The position numbers and the translations under genes were made by a program. Of a stretch of 64,000 bases of DNA, positions 26,509-34,508 are shown piece after piece. The notes beneath the pieces were generated by a model. It was not told the origin of the DNA. It did not search any database and worked only from the letters and a program-made list of their open reading frames with translations. The stretch covers positions 24,899 to 88,898 of the forward strand of contig JACHLF010000013.1 of the NCBI GenBank assembly GCA_014204435.1. The letters are read 5' to 3'. The DNA comes from Mycobacteroides chelonae (GTDB taxonomy: Bacteria; Actinomycetota; Actinomycetes; Mycobacteriales; Mycobacteriaceae). Positions within the stretch are counted from its first letter, which is position 1. Each line of letters begins with the position of its first letter.

Positions 26509-28211
26509 TTTCCTTCTAACAGGGATTCGGGGATGTCGATCTCGCGGGAACGCAACCATTCGCCAATGCCTTTGGCCTGCGGGTCAAACCGGGCCTGATA
26601 GGCCACACCCTTGCCGAGGATTCCTTGGATGACGAAGTTCACGGCCCGAAGCTTGGGCAGTAGATAGCGTGCAATCTCCAATTGTTCGGTTTCCGGTAAC
26701 AGCTCTCGCAGCGTGTCAACCGTCAAAGCATGTGCAAGCCAACGATATTCCTCGTAGGTGCGGACCCAGACACCGACGTTGGCGCTGCCGCCCTTGTCGC
26801 CACTACGGGCTCCGGCGATGGTTCCCAGGGGAACCCGACGGACCGACCCGGTGGGCAGCGGCTCGGGCAGTGCGGTCGCGGGAGCATCGGCGAGCGGCAG
26901 CGTCTGTGAGGCCTGCGCGATGTCGATCCGGGAACCGTCGGCGAGCACCGCCACATGCGGAACCTTCTCCGCGGGCACATATCCCGGAGTGAACACGCCG
27001 TACGGCTCGCCCTCCTTGGGGGGTGTGGTGACGTGGAAGCCGGGGTAGCTCGCCAGGGCCAGCTCCACCGCGGCGTTGGAGAACTGGCGGCCGACCTTGT
27101 TGGGGTCGGAGTCGCGCACCATGACGTGCAGCAGTGCGCTGGCGGCCTGCTCGGTGTCGGCGTTCGGGTGATCGGTGCGGCCCAGAGTCCACTGAATGTC
27201 CTCGGGCGCCGAGGTCATCGAAGACTCCAGCTGCTTGCGGGTCAGGTCTGCCTTGGCGTCGATATCGAGACCGGTCAACACGAACGTCATCTGGTTACGG
27301 AAGCCGCCCAAGGCATTCAGCGATACCTTGAGGTCCGGTGGCGGCGCCTCGCCCGTCACGCCCGAGACGCGTACTCGGTCCGGGCCCTCCTGGCTCAGCT
27401 CGATGCTGTCGATCCGGGTGGTCACATCCGGGTTGGCGTACCGGCCCCCGGTGATCTCGTAGAGCAGCTGTGCGGTGACGGTGCCCACGCTGACCGCGCC
27501 GCCGGTACCCGCGTGTTTGGTGATCACGCAGGATCCGTCCTCGTGCACCTCGGCCAGCGGGAAGCCGGCATGTGAGAGGTCCGCGATCTCGGTGAAGAAG
27601 GCGTAGTTGCCTCCGGTGGCCTGGGTGCCGCACTCGATGATGTGGCCGGCGGCGACAGCACCGGCGAGCCTGTCGTAGTCGTCGCGGCGCCACCCGAAGT
27701 GCGCGGCGGCGGGACCGACGATCACCGAGGCGTCGGTCACCCGGCCGGTGACCACGACCTCGGCGCCGGAATTGAGGCATTCGACGATGCCCCAGGCGCC
27801 GAGGTAGGCATTGGCGGTCAGCGGTGAACCCAGTCCGAGCTCCGCGGCGCGGGGTAGTAGGTCGTCGCCCTCGACGTGCGCGACGTTGGTGGGGATGCCG
27901 AGTTTCTCGGAGAGCGCCCGGATGGCGTCCGCCAGACCCGCGGGGTTGAGTCCGCCGGCGTTCGCGACGATCTTCACGCCCTTGTCCTGGGCCAGGCCGA
28001 GGCACTGCTCGAGCTGGCGCAGGAAGGTCTTGGCGTAGCCGCGCTCGGGAGCCTTGGCACGGTCGCGGCCGAGGATGAGCATCGTCAGCTCGGCCAGATA
28101 GTCGCCGGTCAGATAGTCGAGCTCGCCGCCGGTGAGCATCTCGTACATGGCCGATATTCGGTCCCCGTAAAAGCCTGAACAGTTTCCGATTCGTACCGGC
28201 GCAGTGGTCAC
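26505..28211 (-). CDS. AtuA-like protein (DUF1446, acyclic terpene utilisation)
   Basis: 568 residues, full-length DUF1446 protein (Rv0976c orthologue). Conserved segments: RIGNCSGFYGDR at the N-terminus, DYLAELTM, GVKIVANAGGLNP, EVVVTGRVTDASV, ECGTQATGGNYAFF, and the C-terminal AtuA-ferredoxin-like module with GDKGGSANVGVW. In Pseudomonas AtuA is required for citronellol/geraniol catabolism but its reaction is unknown. First gene of the operon, behind a promoter with a strong palindromic operator. Confidence 0.88.
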   Translation of the reverse strand: MTTAPVRIGNCSGFYGDRISAMYEMLTGGELDYLTGDYLAELTMLILGRDRAKAPERGYAKTFLRQLEQCLGLAQDKGVKIVANAGGLNPAGLADAIRALSEKLGIPTNVAHVEGDDLLPRAAELGLGSPLTANAYLGAWGIVECLNSGAEVVVTGRVTDASVIVGPAAAHFGWRRDDYDRLAGAVAAGHIIECGTQATGGNYAFFTEIADLSHAGFPLAEVHEDGSCVITKHAGTGGAVSVGTVTAQLLYEITGGRYANPDVTTRIDSIELSQEGPDRVRVSGVTGEAPPPDLKVSLNALGGFRNQMTFVLTGLDIDAKADLTRKQLESSMTSAPEDIQWTLGRTDHPNADTEQAASALLHVMVRDSDPNKVGRQFSNAAVELALASYPGFHVTTPPKEGEPYGVFTPGYVPAEKVPHVAVLADGSRIDIAQASQTLPLADAPATALPEPLPTGSVRRVPLGTIAGARSGDKGGSANVGVWVRTYEEYRWLAHALTVDTLRELLPETEQLEIARYLLPKLRAVNFVIQGILGKGVAYQARFDPQAKGIGEWLRSREIDIPESLLEGK

Positions 28212-28253
28212 GGTGGTCCTCTCGAGGTCGGTATCGACTGCTCGTGCGCTGCT

Positions 28254-28280
28254 AAATTACCCCACCCCTCGAAACGTCAA
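28254..28280 (-). promoter_or_regulatory. Promoter of the atuA-echA7 operon
   Basis: On the minus strand TTGACG (28275-28280) and TAATTT (28254-28259) form a -35/-10 pair with a 15-nt spacer, about 43 bp before the atuA ATG. The spacer is slightly short. Confidence 0.5.
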
Positions 28281-28285
28281 TCGAG

Positions 28286-28305
28286 TGGTCCAACCAAGTG
28301 GTTGG
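28286..28305. promoter_or_regulatory. Palindromic operator upstream of atuA operon
   Basis: CCAACCAAGTGGTTGG (28290-28305) is an inverted repeat with perfect 7-bp arms. It overlaps TGGTCCAACCA (28286-28296), a fit to the GntR/FadR-type TGGT-N3-ACCA pattern. It lies just upstream of the predicted -35. No regulator gene is nearby. Confidence 0.6.
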
Positions 28306-28325
28306 CCGAGCCCTGGCAGCCCCGT

Positions 28326-28384
28326 CGACACGCCGTCTTATGGTGAGAAAATGCGAAAAGCATCCGCCGCGACGCGGCGTGTCG
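28326..28384. repeat. Dispersed 57-bp palindromic repeat, copy A
   Basis: Termini CGACACGCCG (28326-28335) and CGGCGTGTCG (28375-28384) are exact inverted repeats. The same ends and about three-quarters of the interior recur, at the same length, at 47904-47960. It lies between the divergent atuA and rpmF. Confidence 0.75.
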
Positions 28385-28524
28385 GCGCGGATTGAATGGG
28401 GCAAATTTGCAGCTCATGTCCGCTACCGGCTATCGTGTCCTGATTGTCGCTCGTTGCGCCCAACATGTTGGCGCGGCGCGGACGAATGACACAGAAACCT
28501 GAGAAATAAGGAGAGGGCGCGACC

Positions 28525-28698
28525 ATGGCCGTCCCCAAGCGGAGAATGTCCCGCTCGAACACCCGTAGCCGGCGCTCGCAGTGGAAGGCCACCGCCACTG
28601 AGCTGGTCAACGTCACTGTCGGCGGACAGAACCACAAGGTTCCCCGTCGTCTGCTCAAGGCTGCCCGCCTCGGGCTCATCGATCTCGACCGTCGCTGA
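28525..28698 (+). CDS. rpmF: 50S ribosomal protein L32, cysteine-free form
   Basis: 57 residues, MAVPKRRMSRSNTRSRRSQW and the C-terminal RRLLKAARLGLIDLDRR. It has no Cys, so this is the zinc-independent L32 type (as Rv0979A). AAGGAGAG lies upstream of ATG 28525. It stands alone before mprA. Confidence 0.95.
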   Translation: MAVPKRRMSRSNTRSRRSQWKATATELVNVTVGGQNHKVPRRLLKAARLGLIDLDRR

Positions 28699-28713
28699 AC
28701 GCGCCGGGACTGA

Positions 28714-28741
28714 ATCTCAGGCATCCTCAGTAATATCTCAG
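28714..28741 (+). promoter_or_regulatory. MprA box (CTCAG direct repeats) before mprA
   Basis: Three CTCAG repeats at 28716, 28726 and 28737, spaced 10-11 bp, end 17 bp before the mprA GTG. MprA is known to bind loosely conserved direct repeats of this kind and to autoregulate. Confidence 0.65.
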
Positions 28742-28758
28742 CCGCACGGTTAACACTG

Positions 28759-29451
28759 GTGCCTGTGCGAATTCTTGTAGTCGATGACGATCGTGCCGTG
28801 CGCGAATCGTTGCGGCGTTCTCTGTCCTTCAACGGGTACTCGGTGGATCTTGCCGAGGACGGTGTCGATGCGTTGAACGTCATCGCTAACGACCGTCCGG
28901 ACGCGTTGGTTCTCGACGTGATGATGCCCAAGCTCGACGGCCTCGAAGTGTGTCGTCGCTTGCGCAGCACCGGAGACGATCTGCCGATTTTGGTGCTGAC
29001 CGCCCGCGACTCGGTCTCGGAGCGGGTCGCCGGTCTCGACGCGGGTGCCGACGACTACCTGCCCAAGCCCTTCGCGTTGGAGGAGCTGCTGGCCCGGATG
29101 CGTGCGTTGTTGCGCCGGACCACCGTCGACGAGTCGGCGGATGCCGCCACCCTGAGCTTCGGTGACCTGACGCTCGACCCCGTCACCCGCGAAGTGCACC
29201 GCGGCGCCCGGTCGATCAGCCTCACGCGCACCGAGTTCGCGCTGCTGGAAATGCTCATGGCCAACCCCCGACGGGTTCTCACGCGCAGCCGCATCCTCGA
29301 AGAGGTGTGGGGCTTCGACTTCCCGACCTCGGGTAACGCCCTCGAGGTGTACGTCGGCTATCTGCGGCGCAAGACGGAGGCCGAAGGGGAGCTCCGGCTC
29401 ATCCACACCGTGCGCGGTGTCGGCTATGTGCTGCGGGAGACCCCTCCCTAA
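28759..29451 (+). CDS. mprA: Response regulator MprA
   Basis: OmpR-family response regulator of envelope stress and persistence (Rv0981). 230 residues: receiver domain with phospho-acceptor Asp at about 53 in LVLDVMMPK and LPKPF near 101; winged-helix DNA-binding domain from about 130, ending HTVRGVGYVLRE. GTG 28759 matches the M. tuberculosis N-terminus (MPVRILVVDDDRAVRESLRR). mprB follows after 5 bp. Confidence 0.97.
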   Translation: MPVRILVVDDDRAVRESLRRSLSFNGYSVDLAEDGVDALNVIANDRPDALVLDVMMPKLDGLEVCRRLRSTGDDLPILVLTARDSVSERVAGLDAGADDYLPKPFALEELLARMRALLRRTTVDESADAATLSFGDLTLDPVTREVHRGARSISLTRTEFALLEMLMANPRRVLTRSRILEEVWGFDFPTSGNALEVYVGYLRRKTEAEGELRLIHTVRGVGYVLRETPP

Positions 29452-29456
29452 TCCCC

Positions 29457-31007
29457 ATGGCGACACTACGAATGCGCAGACCTACCTCTGCAATGTTCTC
29501 TCCGCTGCGGGCAACCAGCTCATCGGTATCGCTGCGCTGGCGTGTGATGCTGCTCGCGATGTCCATGGTGGCGATGGTCGTGGTGCTGATGGCCGTTGCC
29601 TCGTACCTGTTGGTGTCCACGGCGCTGTATCGCGATGTCGACAAGCAGCTCAACGACCGGGCCAATCTGCTCATCGGCAGTGGGTTGTTATCGGTGGACC
29701 CGCGGCGCGCCATCGAGGGCACCGCGTATTCGGCCGATGTCAACGCCAAGCTGATCTTCCCGGGGCTCATCACGTTCTCGGCGACTCAGCAGGGGCAGAC
29801 CATTCCCTACGGAGCGCCCGAGCAGGCGGTGACCCGCGGCGAGCTGGAACAGTCTCTGCGCACCGTCAATCATCAACGCGTGCTTGCTCTTCAGCTCGAC
29901 AACGGCAGCACGTTGATCATGGCCAAATCGCTCGATCCCACCGATACCGTGTTGCGGCGGCTGGGCTGGGTGTTGTTGATCGTCGGTGGTGTGGGTGTCG
30001 CGGTGGCGGCCGCGGCCGGAGCCATGGTGGCCGGTACCGGCTTGCGCCCGGTGGCCAGGCTCACCGACGCGGCCGAGCGTGTGGCCAGAACCGATGATCT
30101 ACGTCCGATCGCGGTCACTGGCAGCGACGAGTTGGCTCGACTCACCATCAGCTTCAACACGATGCTGCGCGCCCTGGCGGAGTCGCGGGATCGCCAGGCA
30201 CGACTGGTGACCGATGCGGGCCACGAGCTGCGCACCCCATTGACCTCGTTGCGCACCAATACCGAGTTGTTGATGGCCGCCATGCAGCCGGGCGCTCCGC
30301 GTCTTCCCGACGAAGAGATGCAGGCCCTACAGCAAGATGTGATCGCCCAAATCGAGGAATTGTCCACCCTGGTGGGCGATTTGGTTGACTTGGCGCGCGG
30401 CGACGGTGCCGACATCGTGCACGAGCCGGTCGACTTGGTCGAGGTGGTGGAAGGAGCGCTGGAGCGAGTTCGCCGCCGCCGCAATGACATCGAATTCGAT
30501 GTCATTTTGCAGCCCTGGCAGGTGTACGGCGATGCGGCGGGGTTGTCGCGAGCGGTTCTGAATCTGCTCGACAACGCCGCGAAGTGGAGCCCATCGGGCA
30601 CCACGGTCTCGGTGCGTCTGGCTCAGGTCGACGCCGCACACGCCGAACTGGTGATCTCCGACCGCGGTCCCGGGATCCCGCCCGCCGAAAGGGATCTGGT
30701 CTTCGAACGGTTCTACCGGGCCACCCCGGCGCGGGGCATGCCGGGATCCGGGTTGGGGTTGGCCATCGTGAAACAGGTTGTGCTCAAACATGGTGGCGCC
30801 ATTAAGGTTGAGGAGACAGAGCCCGGTGCGGTGGTCGATGGTGATCCGGCCCCGGGAACATCCATGCACGTGCTCCTTCCGGGTCGTCCCGGACCCGTCG
30901 GACCGCCCAACATGGGTGATACGACCGGCCGCCGGAACTCTGTGTCAAACGCGAGGGAGATCTCAGTGGATTCTCAGTCCGCTCCGGCAGCGTGGCACCC
31001 GAACTAG
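29457..31007 (+). CDS. mprB: Sensor histidine kinase MprB
   Basis: 516-residue sensor. Transmembrane helices near 28-52 and 167-190 flank an extracytoplasmic domain. A HAMP region follows (RPVARLTDAAERVARTDDL), then the dimerisation helix with phospho-His at about 256 in DAGHELRTPLTSL, and the ATPase with N box LLDNAAKWSP, DRGPGIPP and GSGLGLAIVKQV. It partners MprA. The 3' end of the gene carries an MprA-type box for pepD. Confidence 0.97.
   Translation: MATLRMRRPTSAMFSPLRATSSSVSLRWRVMLLAMSMVAMVVVLMAVASYLLVSTALYRDVDKQLNDRANLLIGSGLLSVDPRRAIEGTAYSADVNAKLIFPGLITFSATQQGQTIPYGAPEQAVTRGELEQSLRTVNHQRVLALQLDNGSTLIMAKSLDPTDTVLRRLGWVLLIVGGVGVAVAAAAGAMVAGTGLRPVARLTDAAERVARTDDLRPIAVTGSDELARLTISFNTMLRALAESRDRQARLVTDAGHELRTPLTSLRTNTELLMAAMQPGAPRLPDEEMQALQQDVIAQIEELSTLVGDLVDLARGDGADIVHEPVDLVEVVEGALERVRRRRNDIEFDVILQPWQVYGDAAGLSRAVLNLLDNAAKWSPSGTTVSVRLAQVDAAHAELVISDRGPGIPPAERDLVFERFYRATPARGMPGSGLGLAIVKQVVLKHGGAIKVEETEPGAVVDGDPAPGTSMHVLLPGRPGPVGPPNMGDTTGRRNSVSNAREISVDSQSAPAAWHPN
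30960..30977 (+). promoter_or_regulatory. MprA box inside mprB, upstream of pepD
   Basis: Two CTCAG repeats at 30962 and 30973, 11 bp apart, lie 72-87 bp before the pepD ATG. pepD is an established MprA target in M. tuberculosis. Confidence 0.55.
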
Positions 31008-31048
31008 ACGATCATGAACGCCTATGAAGGACTTGTGAGGAAGCAGCT

Positions 31049-32362
31049 ATGACCAACGACCCCCACGGCGGCTGGGCATATCGGCCGTCGGGCCCGTATT
31101 CGGGGCAGCCTGGGCATCACGCGCCGACCCATCACGCGCAGTCCGGTTACCACTACCAGGGGCAGGCGTACGGTTATCCGCCACAGCAGCCGAACCAGCA
31201 GCGTCCGGCTCAGCAGCCGCCGCGCCAGCCGCAGCAGCCCAAGGGCCGAAGCAACGGTGGTCTCGTAGTCGGTGCCGTGGCTCTGGCGCTGGTCTCCGGC
31301 GGTCTGGGTGGCACGGTGGGTGCCGTGGTCGCCGACCGTCAACACCGCGCACCCGTGTCCACCAGCAGCACCGGCCTGACACCCATCTCTCCGGGACGTC
31401 CACCTGCTGCGCAGCCGGTCGCCTCGCTTCCCGCCGGATCGGTGGAACAGGTTGCAGCGAAGGTGCTTCCGAGCGTCGTGAAGCTTGAGACCGTGATGGG
31501 CCGATCTAGTGAAGAGGGATCCGGGGTGATCCTCTCGGCCGACGGCTTGGTGCTCACCAACGCGCATGTGGTGCAGGCGGCGGGGGAGCCCGGCGCCAAG
31601 ACCACCGCCACCATCGCGGGCGGAAAGAACGCGCCCTTCACCGTCGTGGGCAATGATCCCGGGACCGATATCGCGGTGGTTCGGATCGGCGGAGCTTCGG
31701 GATTGACACCTGTCGCGCTCGGCTCCTCTGCGAATTTGGTGGTGGGCCAGTCGGTGGTCGCGATTGGCTCGCCTCTGGGGCTTGACGGCACGGTGACCAC
31801 CGGCATCGTCAGCTCACTTAATCGTCCGGTGTTTACCGCAGGGCAGGCCGGTAACCAGGACACCGTGCTGGACGCCATCCAGACCGATGCGGCCATCAAC
31901 CCGGGCAACTCTGGTGGTGCGCTGGTCAACCTGAACGGCGAGCTGGTGGGAATCAACTCGGCCATTGCGACCATGGGCGGCGATTCCAGTGGCGAGACCC
32001 AGGGTGGATCGATCGGCCTTGGCTTTGCGATTCCGGTCGACCAGGCCAAGCGCATCGCCGATCAGCTGATTGCCAACGGCCACGCCACCCACGCCTCGCT
32101 GGGAGTGCGAGTCGGCAACGACAAGGAAGTCCAGGGCGCCAGGATCGTCGAGGTGGTCGCCGGGGGTGCCGCCGAGAAGGCCGGCGTGCCCAACGGTGCC
32201 GTCGTCACCAAGGTGGACAACCGCCCGGTGAATAGTGCCGACGGGCTGGTGGCCGCCGTGCGATCCAAGGCTCCCGGTGACAAGGTGACGCTCACGTACA
32301 CCGACGGCAACGGGGGATCGGAAAAGACCGCCGATGTGACGCTGGGTGAGGTCGCCCGATGA
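31049..32362 (+). CDS. pepD: HtrA-like serine protease PepD
   Basis: 437 residues. A cytoplasmic Pro/Gln/His-rich segment (1-68) is followed by a transmembrane helix (about 70-92), then a trypsin-like protease with catalytic His173 (TNAHVVQ), Asp207 (GTDIAVVRI) and Ser288 (PGNSGGALVN), and a C-terminal PDZ domain (about 345-430). Processes envelope proteins and feeds back on MprAB signalling. Its stop overlaps moaB2 (ATGA). Confidence 0.96.
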   Translation: MTNDPHGGWAYRPSGPYSGQPGHHAPTHHAQSGYHYQGQAYGYPPQQPNQQRPAQQPPRQPQQPKGRSNGGLVVGAVALALVSGGLGGTVGAVVADRQHRAPVSTSSTGLTPISPGRPPAAQPVASLPAGSVEQVAAKVLPSVVKLETVMGRSSEEGSGVILSADGLVLTNAHVVQAAGEPGAKTTATIAGGKNAPFTVVGNDPGTDIAVVRIGGASGLTPVALGSSANLVVGQSVVAIGSPLGLDGTVTTGIVSSLNRPVFTAGQAGNQDTVLDAIQTDAAINPGNSGGALVNLNGELVGINSAIATMGGDSSGETQGGSIGLGFAIPVDQAKRIADQLIANGHATHASLGVRVGNDKEVQGARIVEVVAGGAAEKAGVPNGAVVTKVDNRPVNSADGLVAAVRSKAPGDKVTLTYTDGNGGSEKTADVTLGEVAR

Positions 32363-32895
32363 CTCAGATCTCCCTGCGAGCGGCTACCGTTGCTTCCATG
32401 GCAGAGCTTGAGGCTGGACCGGTGGGGCGATCTCTGGTCGTCATCGTCAACGACAGGACGGCGCACGGTGATCAGGACACCAGCGGTCCGCTCGTCACCG
32501 AGCTGCTTTCGGAGGCCGGAATTGTGGTCGACGGTGTGGTGGCGGTTGAGGGTGACCTCTCGGAGATTCAGAACGCCGTCAACACCGCGGTCATCGGTGG
32601 CGTGGATCTGGTCGTGACGGTGGGCGGCACCGGTGTCACGCCGCGCGACGTCACTCCCGAGGCCACCCAGCCGCTGCTCGACCGCGAGCTGCTCGGTATT
32701 GCCGAGGCCATTCGGTCGTCGGGTCTGGCGGCCGGCGTCACCGAGGCTGGGCTGTCTCGGGGCGTGGCGGGCATTTCGGGAAGCACCTTGGTGGTCAACA
32801 TCGCGGGAACGCGTTCCGCAGTGCGCGATGGCATGGCTACCTTGACACCGATGGCCATGCATATCATCGAGCAACTATCCAGCCTGGAGATCTGA
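32359..32895 (+). CDS. moaB2: MoaB/Mog-family molybdopterin-binding protein
   Basis: 178 residues (Rv0984). It has the MPT-binding core TVGGTGVTPRDVTPEA and GISGSTLVVNIAGTRSAVRD. ATG 32359 overlaps pepD; an internal ATG at 32398 gives the conserved N-terminus and is also possible. The position after pepD is conserved in mycobacteria, although a link between molybdenum cofactor and the protease is not obvious. Confidence 0.93.
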   Translation: MTQISLRAATVASMAELEAGPVGRSLVVIVNDRTAHGDQDTSGPLVTELLSEAGIVVDGVVAVEGDLSEIQNAVNTAVIGGVDLVVTVGGTGVTPRDVTPEATQPLLDRELLGIAEAIRSSGLAAGVTEAGLSRGVAGISGSTLVVNIAGTRSAVRDGMATLTPMAMHIIEQLSSLEI

Positions 32896-33407
32896 CCGGG
32901 TGACGGCCCCGGAGGGGCGGGATTGTGACCTTCGCCATAAATGTGCCGAAGGTGAAGCAATGACCAGCAATACGCGTCTCGACTCGATCTTCGGCCAGAT
33001 CATGCCTTCCCTGGGGCCAGATGAACGTGACATGAACGATTTGCGGGGCATTTCCGAAGGCGATCGATGGTTACGCGATAATGTTCCACCGCATCACGGA
33101 TAGCGAATTTCCGCATATCGAACGCATAAATTTGCTGGTGACGACGCTCGGATACCCATCCGGGGTGTCGGTTCCTTCGGTGATGGTCGGCGGCTTTTTC
33201 AGTACATGCTTTGTTCGCCTAATCGTCAATCTTGGGATATCCGGGGTTTGGCTAACTTCGTGCTCACGGGCGTATCCGGAGTCTGGTGGTGCGCACGGGA
33301 TCGGAATGTTCGTTCGGATTGCCGGGGCGTCACCGTGCCGTTATGGTCAATTCGTCCGTCGCTAAGGAGATTCTCATGTTCACCATGAGTGACTTGATAG
33401 GAACAGA
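32896..33407. other. Intergenic region upstream of the first porin
   Basis: 512 bp between moaB2 and porin 1. Apart from one possible small frame (32960-33103) it is gene-free. TAGGA lies 5 nt before the porin ATG. A long untranslated leader would fit what is known of mspA transcription, but no promoter could be fixed with confidence. Confidence 0.5.
32960..33103 (+). CDS. Possible small protein (47 aa), unknown
   Basis: ATG 32960 follows GAAGGTGAA at good spacing and encodes MTSNTRLDSIFGQIMPSLGP, a hydrophilic sequence ending DNVPPHHG. No family recognised. It could be a genuine small gene or part of the porin leader. Confidence 0.3.
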   Translation: MTSNTRLDSIFGQIMPSLGPDERDMNDLRGISEGDRWLRDNVPPHHG

Positions 33408-34088
33408 ATGAACCTGTTGGGCAAGGTATCGGGCTGGGCCCGTCGCGGTGTTTTGGCGGTCGGTGTGCTAGCCATGGCTTGTGTTGCTTTGTTTGCGACG
33501 ACGGCGACGGCGCATGCGGGCTTGGATGATGAGTTGACCTTGGTTGACGGCAAGGGGCGCACGCTGAGAATTCAGCAGTGGGATACCTTCCTGAACGGTG
33601 TGTTTCCGTTGGACCGCAACCGCCTCACCCGGGAGTGGTTCCATTCCGGTCGCGCGGTCTATGACGTGACTGGTCCGGGTGCGGATGCGTTCGAGGGCAC
33701 GTTGGAGCTTGGTTATCAGGTGGGCTACCCCTGGTCGCTGGGTGTGGGTCTGAACTTCAACTACACGACGCCGAACGTGTCGACACTGATTGGATTCGGA
33801 ATCCCGGGGTCGCCGATCGCCGGCCAGCAGGAGTCCTCGTATGTGCAGACGACGAACTTGTTGCCGTCGGCGGGTATCAACGTGGACCTGGGTAACGGGC
33901 CCGGCATTCAGGAGGTCGCGACCTTCTCGGTGGCGGTGGCTGGTCCTAAGGGTGCGGTCGCGGTGAGCAATGCGCACGGCACGGTGACGGGGGCGGCCGG
34001 TGGTGTTCTGCTTCGCCCCTACGCTCGGTTGATCAGCTCCGCGGGTGACAGCGTCACCACCTACGGCGAAACCTGGGACATGAAATAG
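33408..34088 (+). CDS. MspA-type porin, short-loop copy
   Basis: Outer-membrane octameric porin of the MspA family for hydrophilic solutes. 226 residues: signal peptide of about 37 (cut after TATAHA), mature about 189 (MspA 184). Family landmarks: TLRIQQWDTFLNGVFPLDRN, TREWFHSGRAVYDVTGPGAD, GTLELGYQVGYPWSLGVG, DLGNGPGIQEVATFSV, VSNAHGTVTGAAGGVLLRP. The segment carrying Asp90-Asp91 in MspA is replaced (VSTLIGFGIP then GSPIAGQQ), so the constriction lacks that Asp pair. Identical to the next copy over 633 bp except for the 60-bp loop difference. Confidence 0.95.
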   Translation: MNLLGKVSGWARRGVLAVGVLAMACVALFATTATAHAGLDDELTLVDGKGRTLRIQQWDTFLNGVFPLDRNRLTREWFHSGRAVYDVTGPGADAFEGTLELGYQVGYPWSLGVGLNFNYTTPNVSTLIGFGIPGSPIAGQQESSYVQTTNLLPSAGINVDLGNGPGIQEVATFSVAVAGPKGAVAVSNAHGTVTGAAGGVLLRPYARLISSAGDSVTTYGETWDMK

Positions 34089-34095
34089 CAGGGTT
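33462..34095 (+). repeat. Porin tandem duplication, unit 1 (634 bp)
   Basis: Identity with 34560-35253 runs from mid signal peptide (GGTGTGCTAGCC) to seven bases past the stop (CAGGGTT). I see no base differences other than GGG (33808-33810) in place of the 63 bp at 34905-34967. Confidence 0.9.
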
Positions 34096-34508
34096 GTTTC
34101 AGTGGATGATGGGCCACGCGGACGGCCGAGTGCCTGGGGATTACGTGAGGCAGGCTGTTGACGCAGGCCCGTGATCGTTTCCTATGCCCGTAACCCCCTA
34201 GGGCGTCCCACGGGGGCTTCTCATGCCTGTGCGGTATGTGGTGATCTTGCGGTGTCGGGCATGTCTTCAGGATTGGCTACGAGTTGCGATCCGGGCCGGT
34301 ATGCGTTGAGGGAAGCTTCTTTGCGCTAAACCGGGTTCGGTCTTGTGACGTGGCCCAGTTATCTTCCGGTAGTGCACTGATTGCAGTATGCGTCAAAAGG
34401 CAACCCACTTCTTCAGTTTGCCTTCTTGAAATATTGGGGACATATATGGGGGGTATTAATGTCTCAGCGAGTTAGCTATCTAGTAACTGGGTCGAGGGAG
34501 AATTTCAC
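34096..34508. other. Intergenic region between the two porins
   Basis: 413 bp. A short GC stem near 34195-34222 (CCCCC/GGGGG) may end porin 1 transcription. The right half becomes AT-rich (GAAATATTGGGGACATATAT, 34428-34447), a likely promoter for porin 2, and ends with CGAGGGAG 8 nt before its GTG. No gene seen. Confidence 0.5.
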
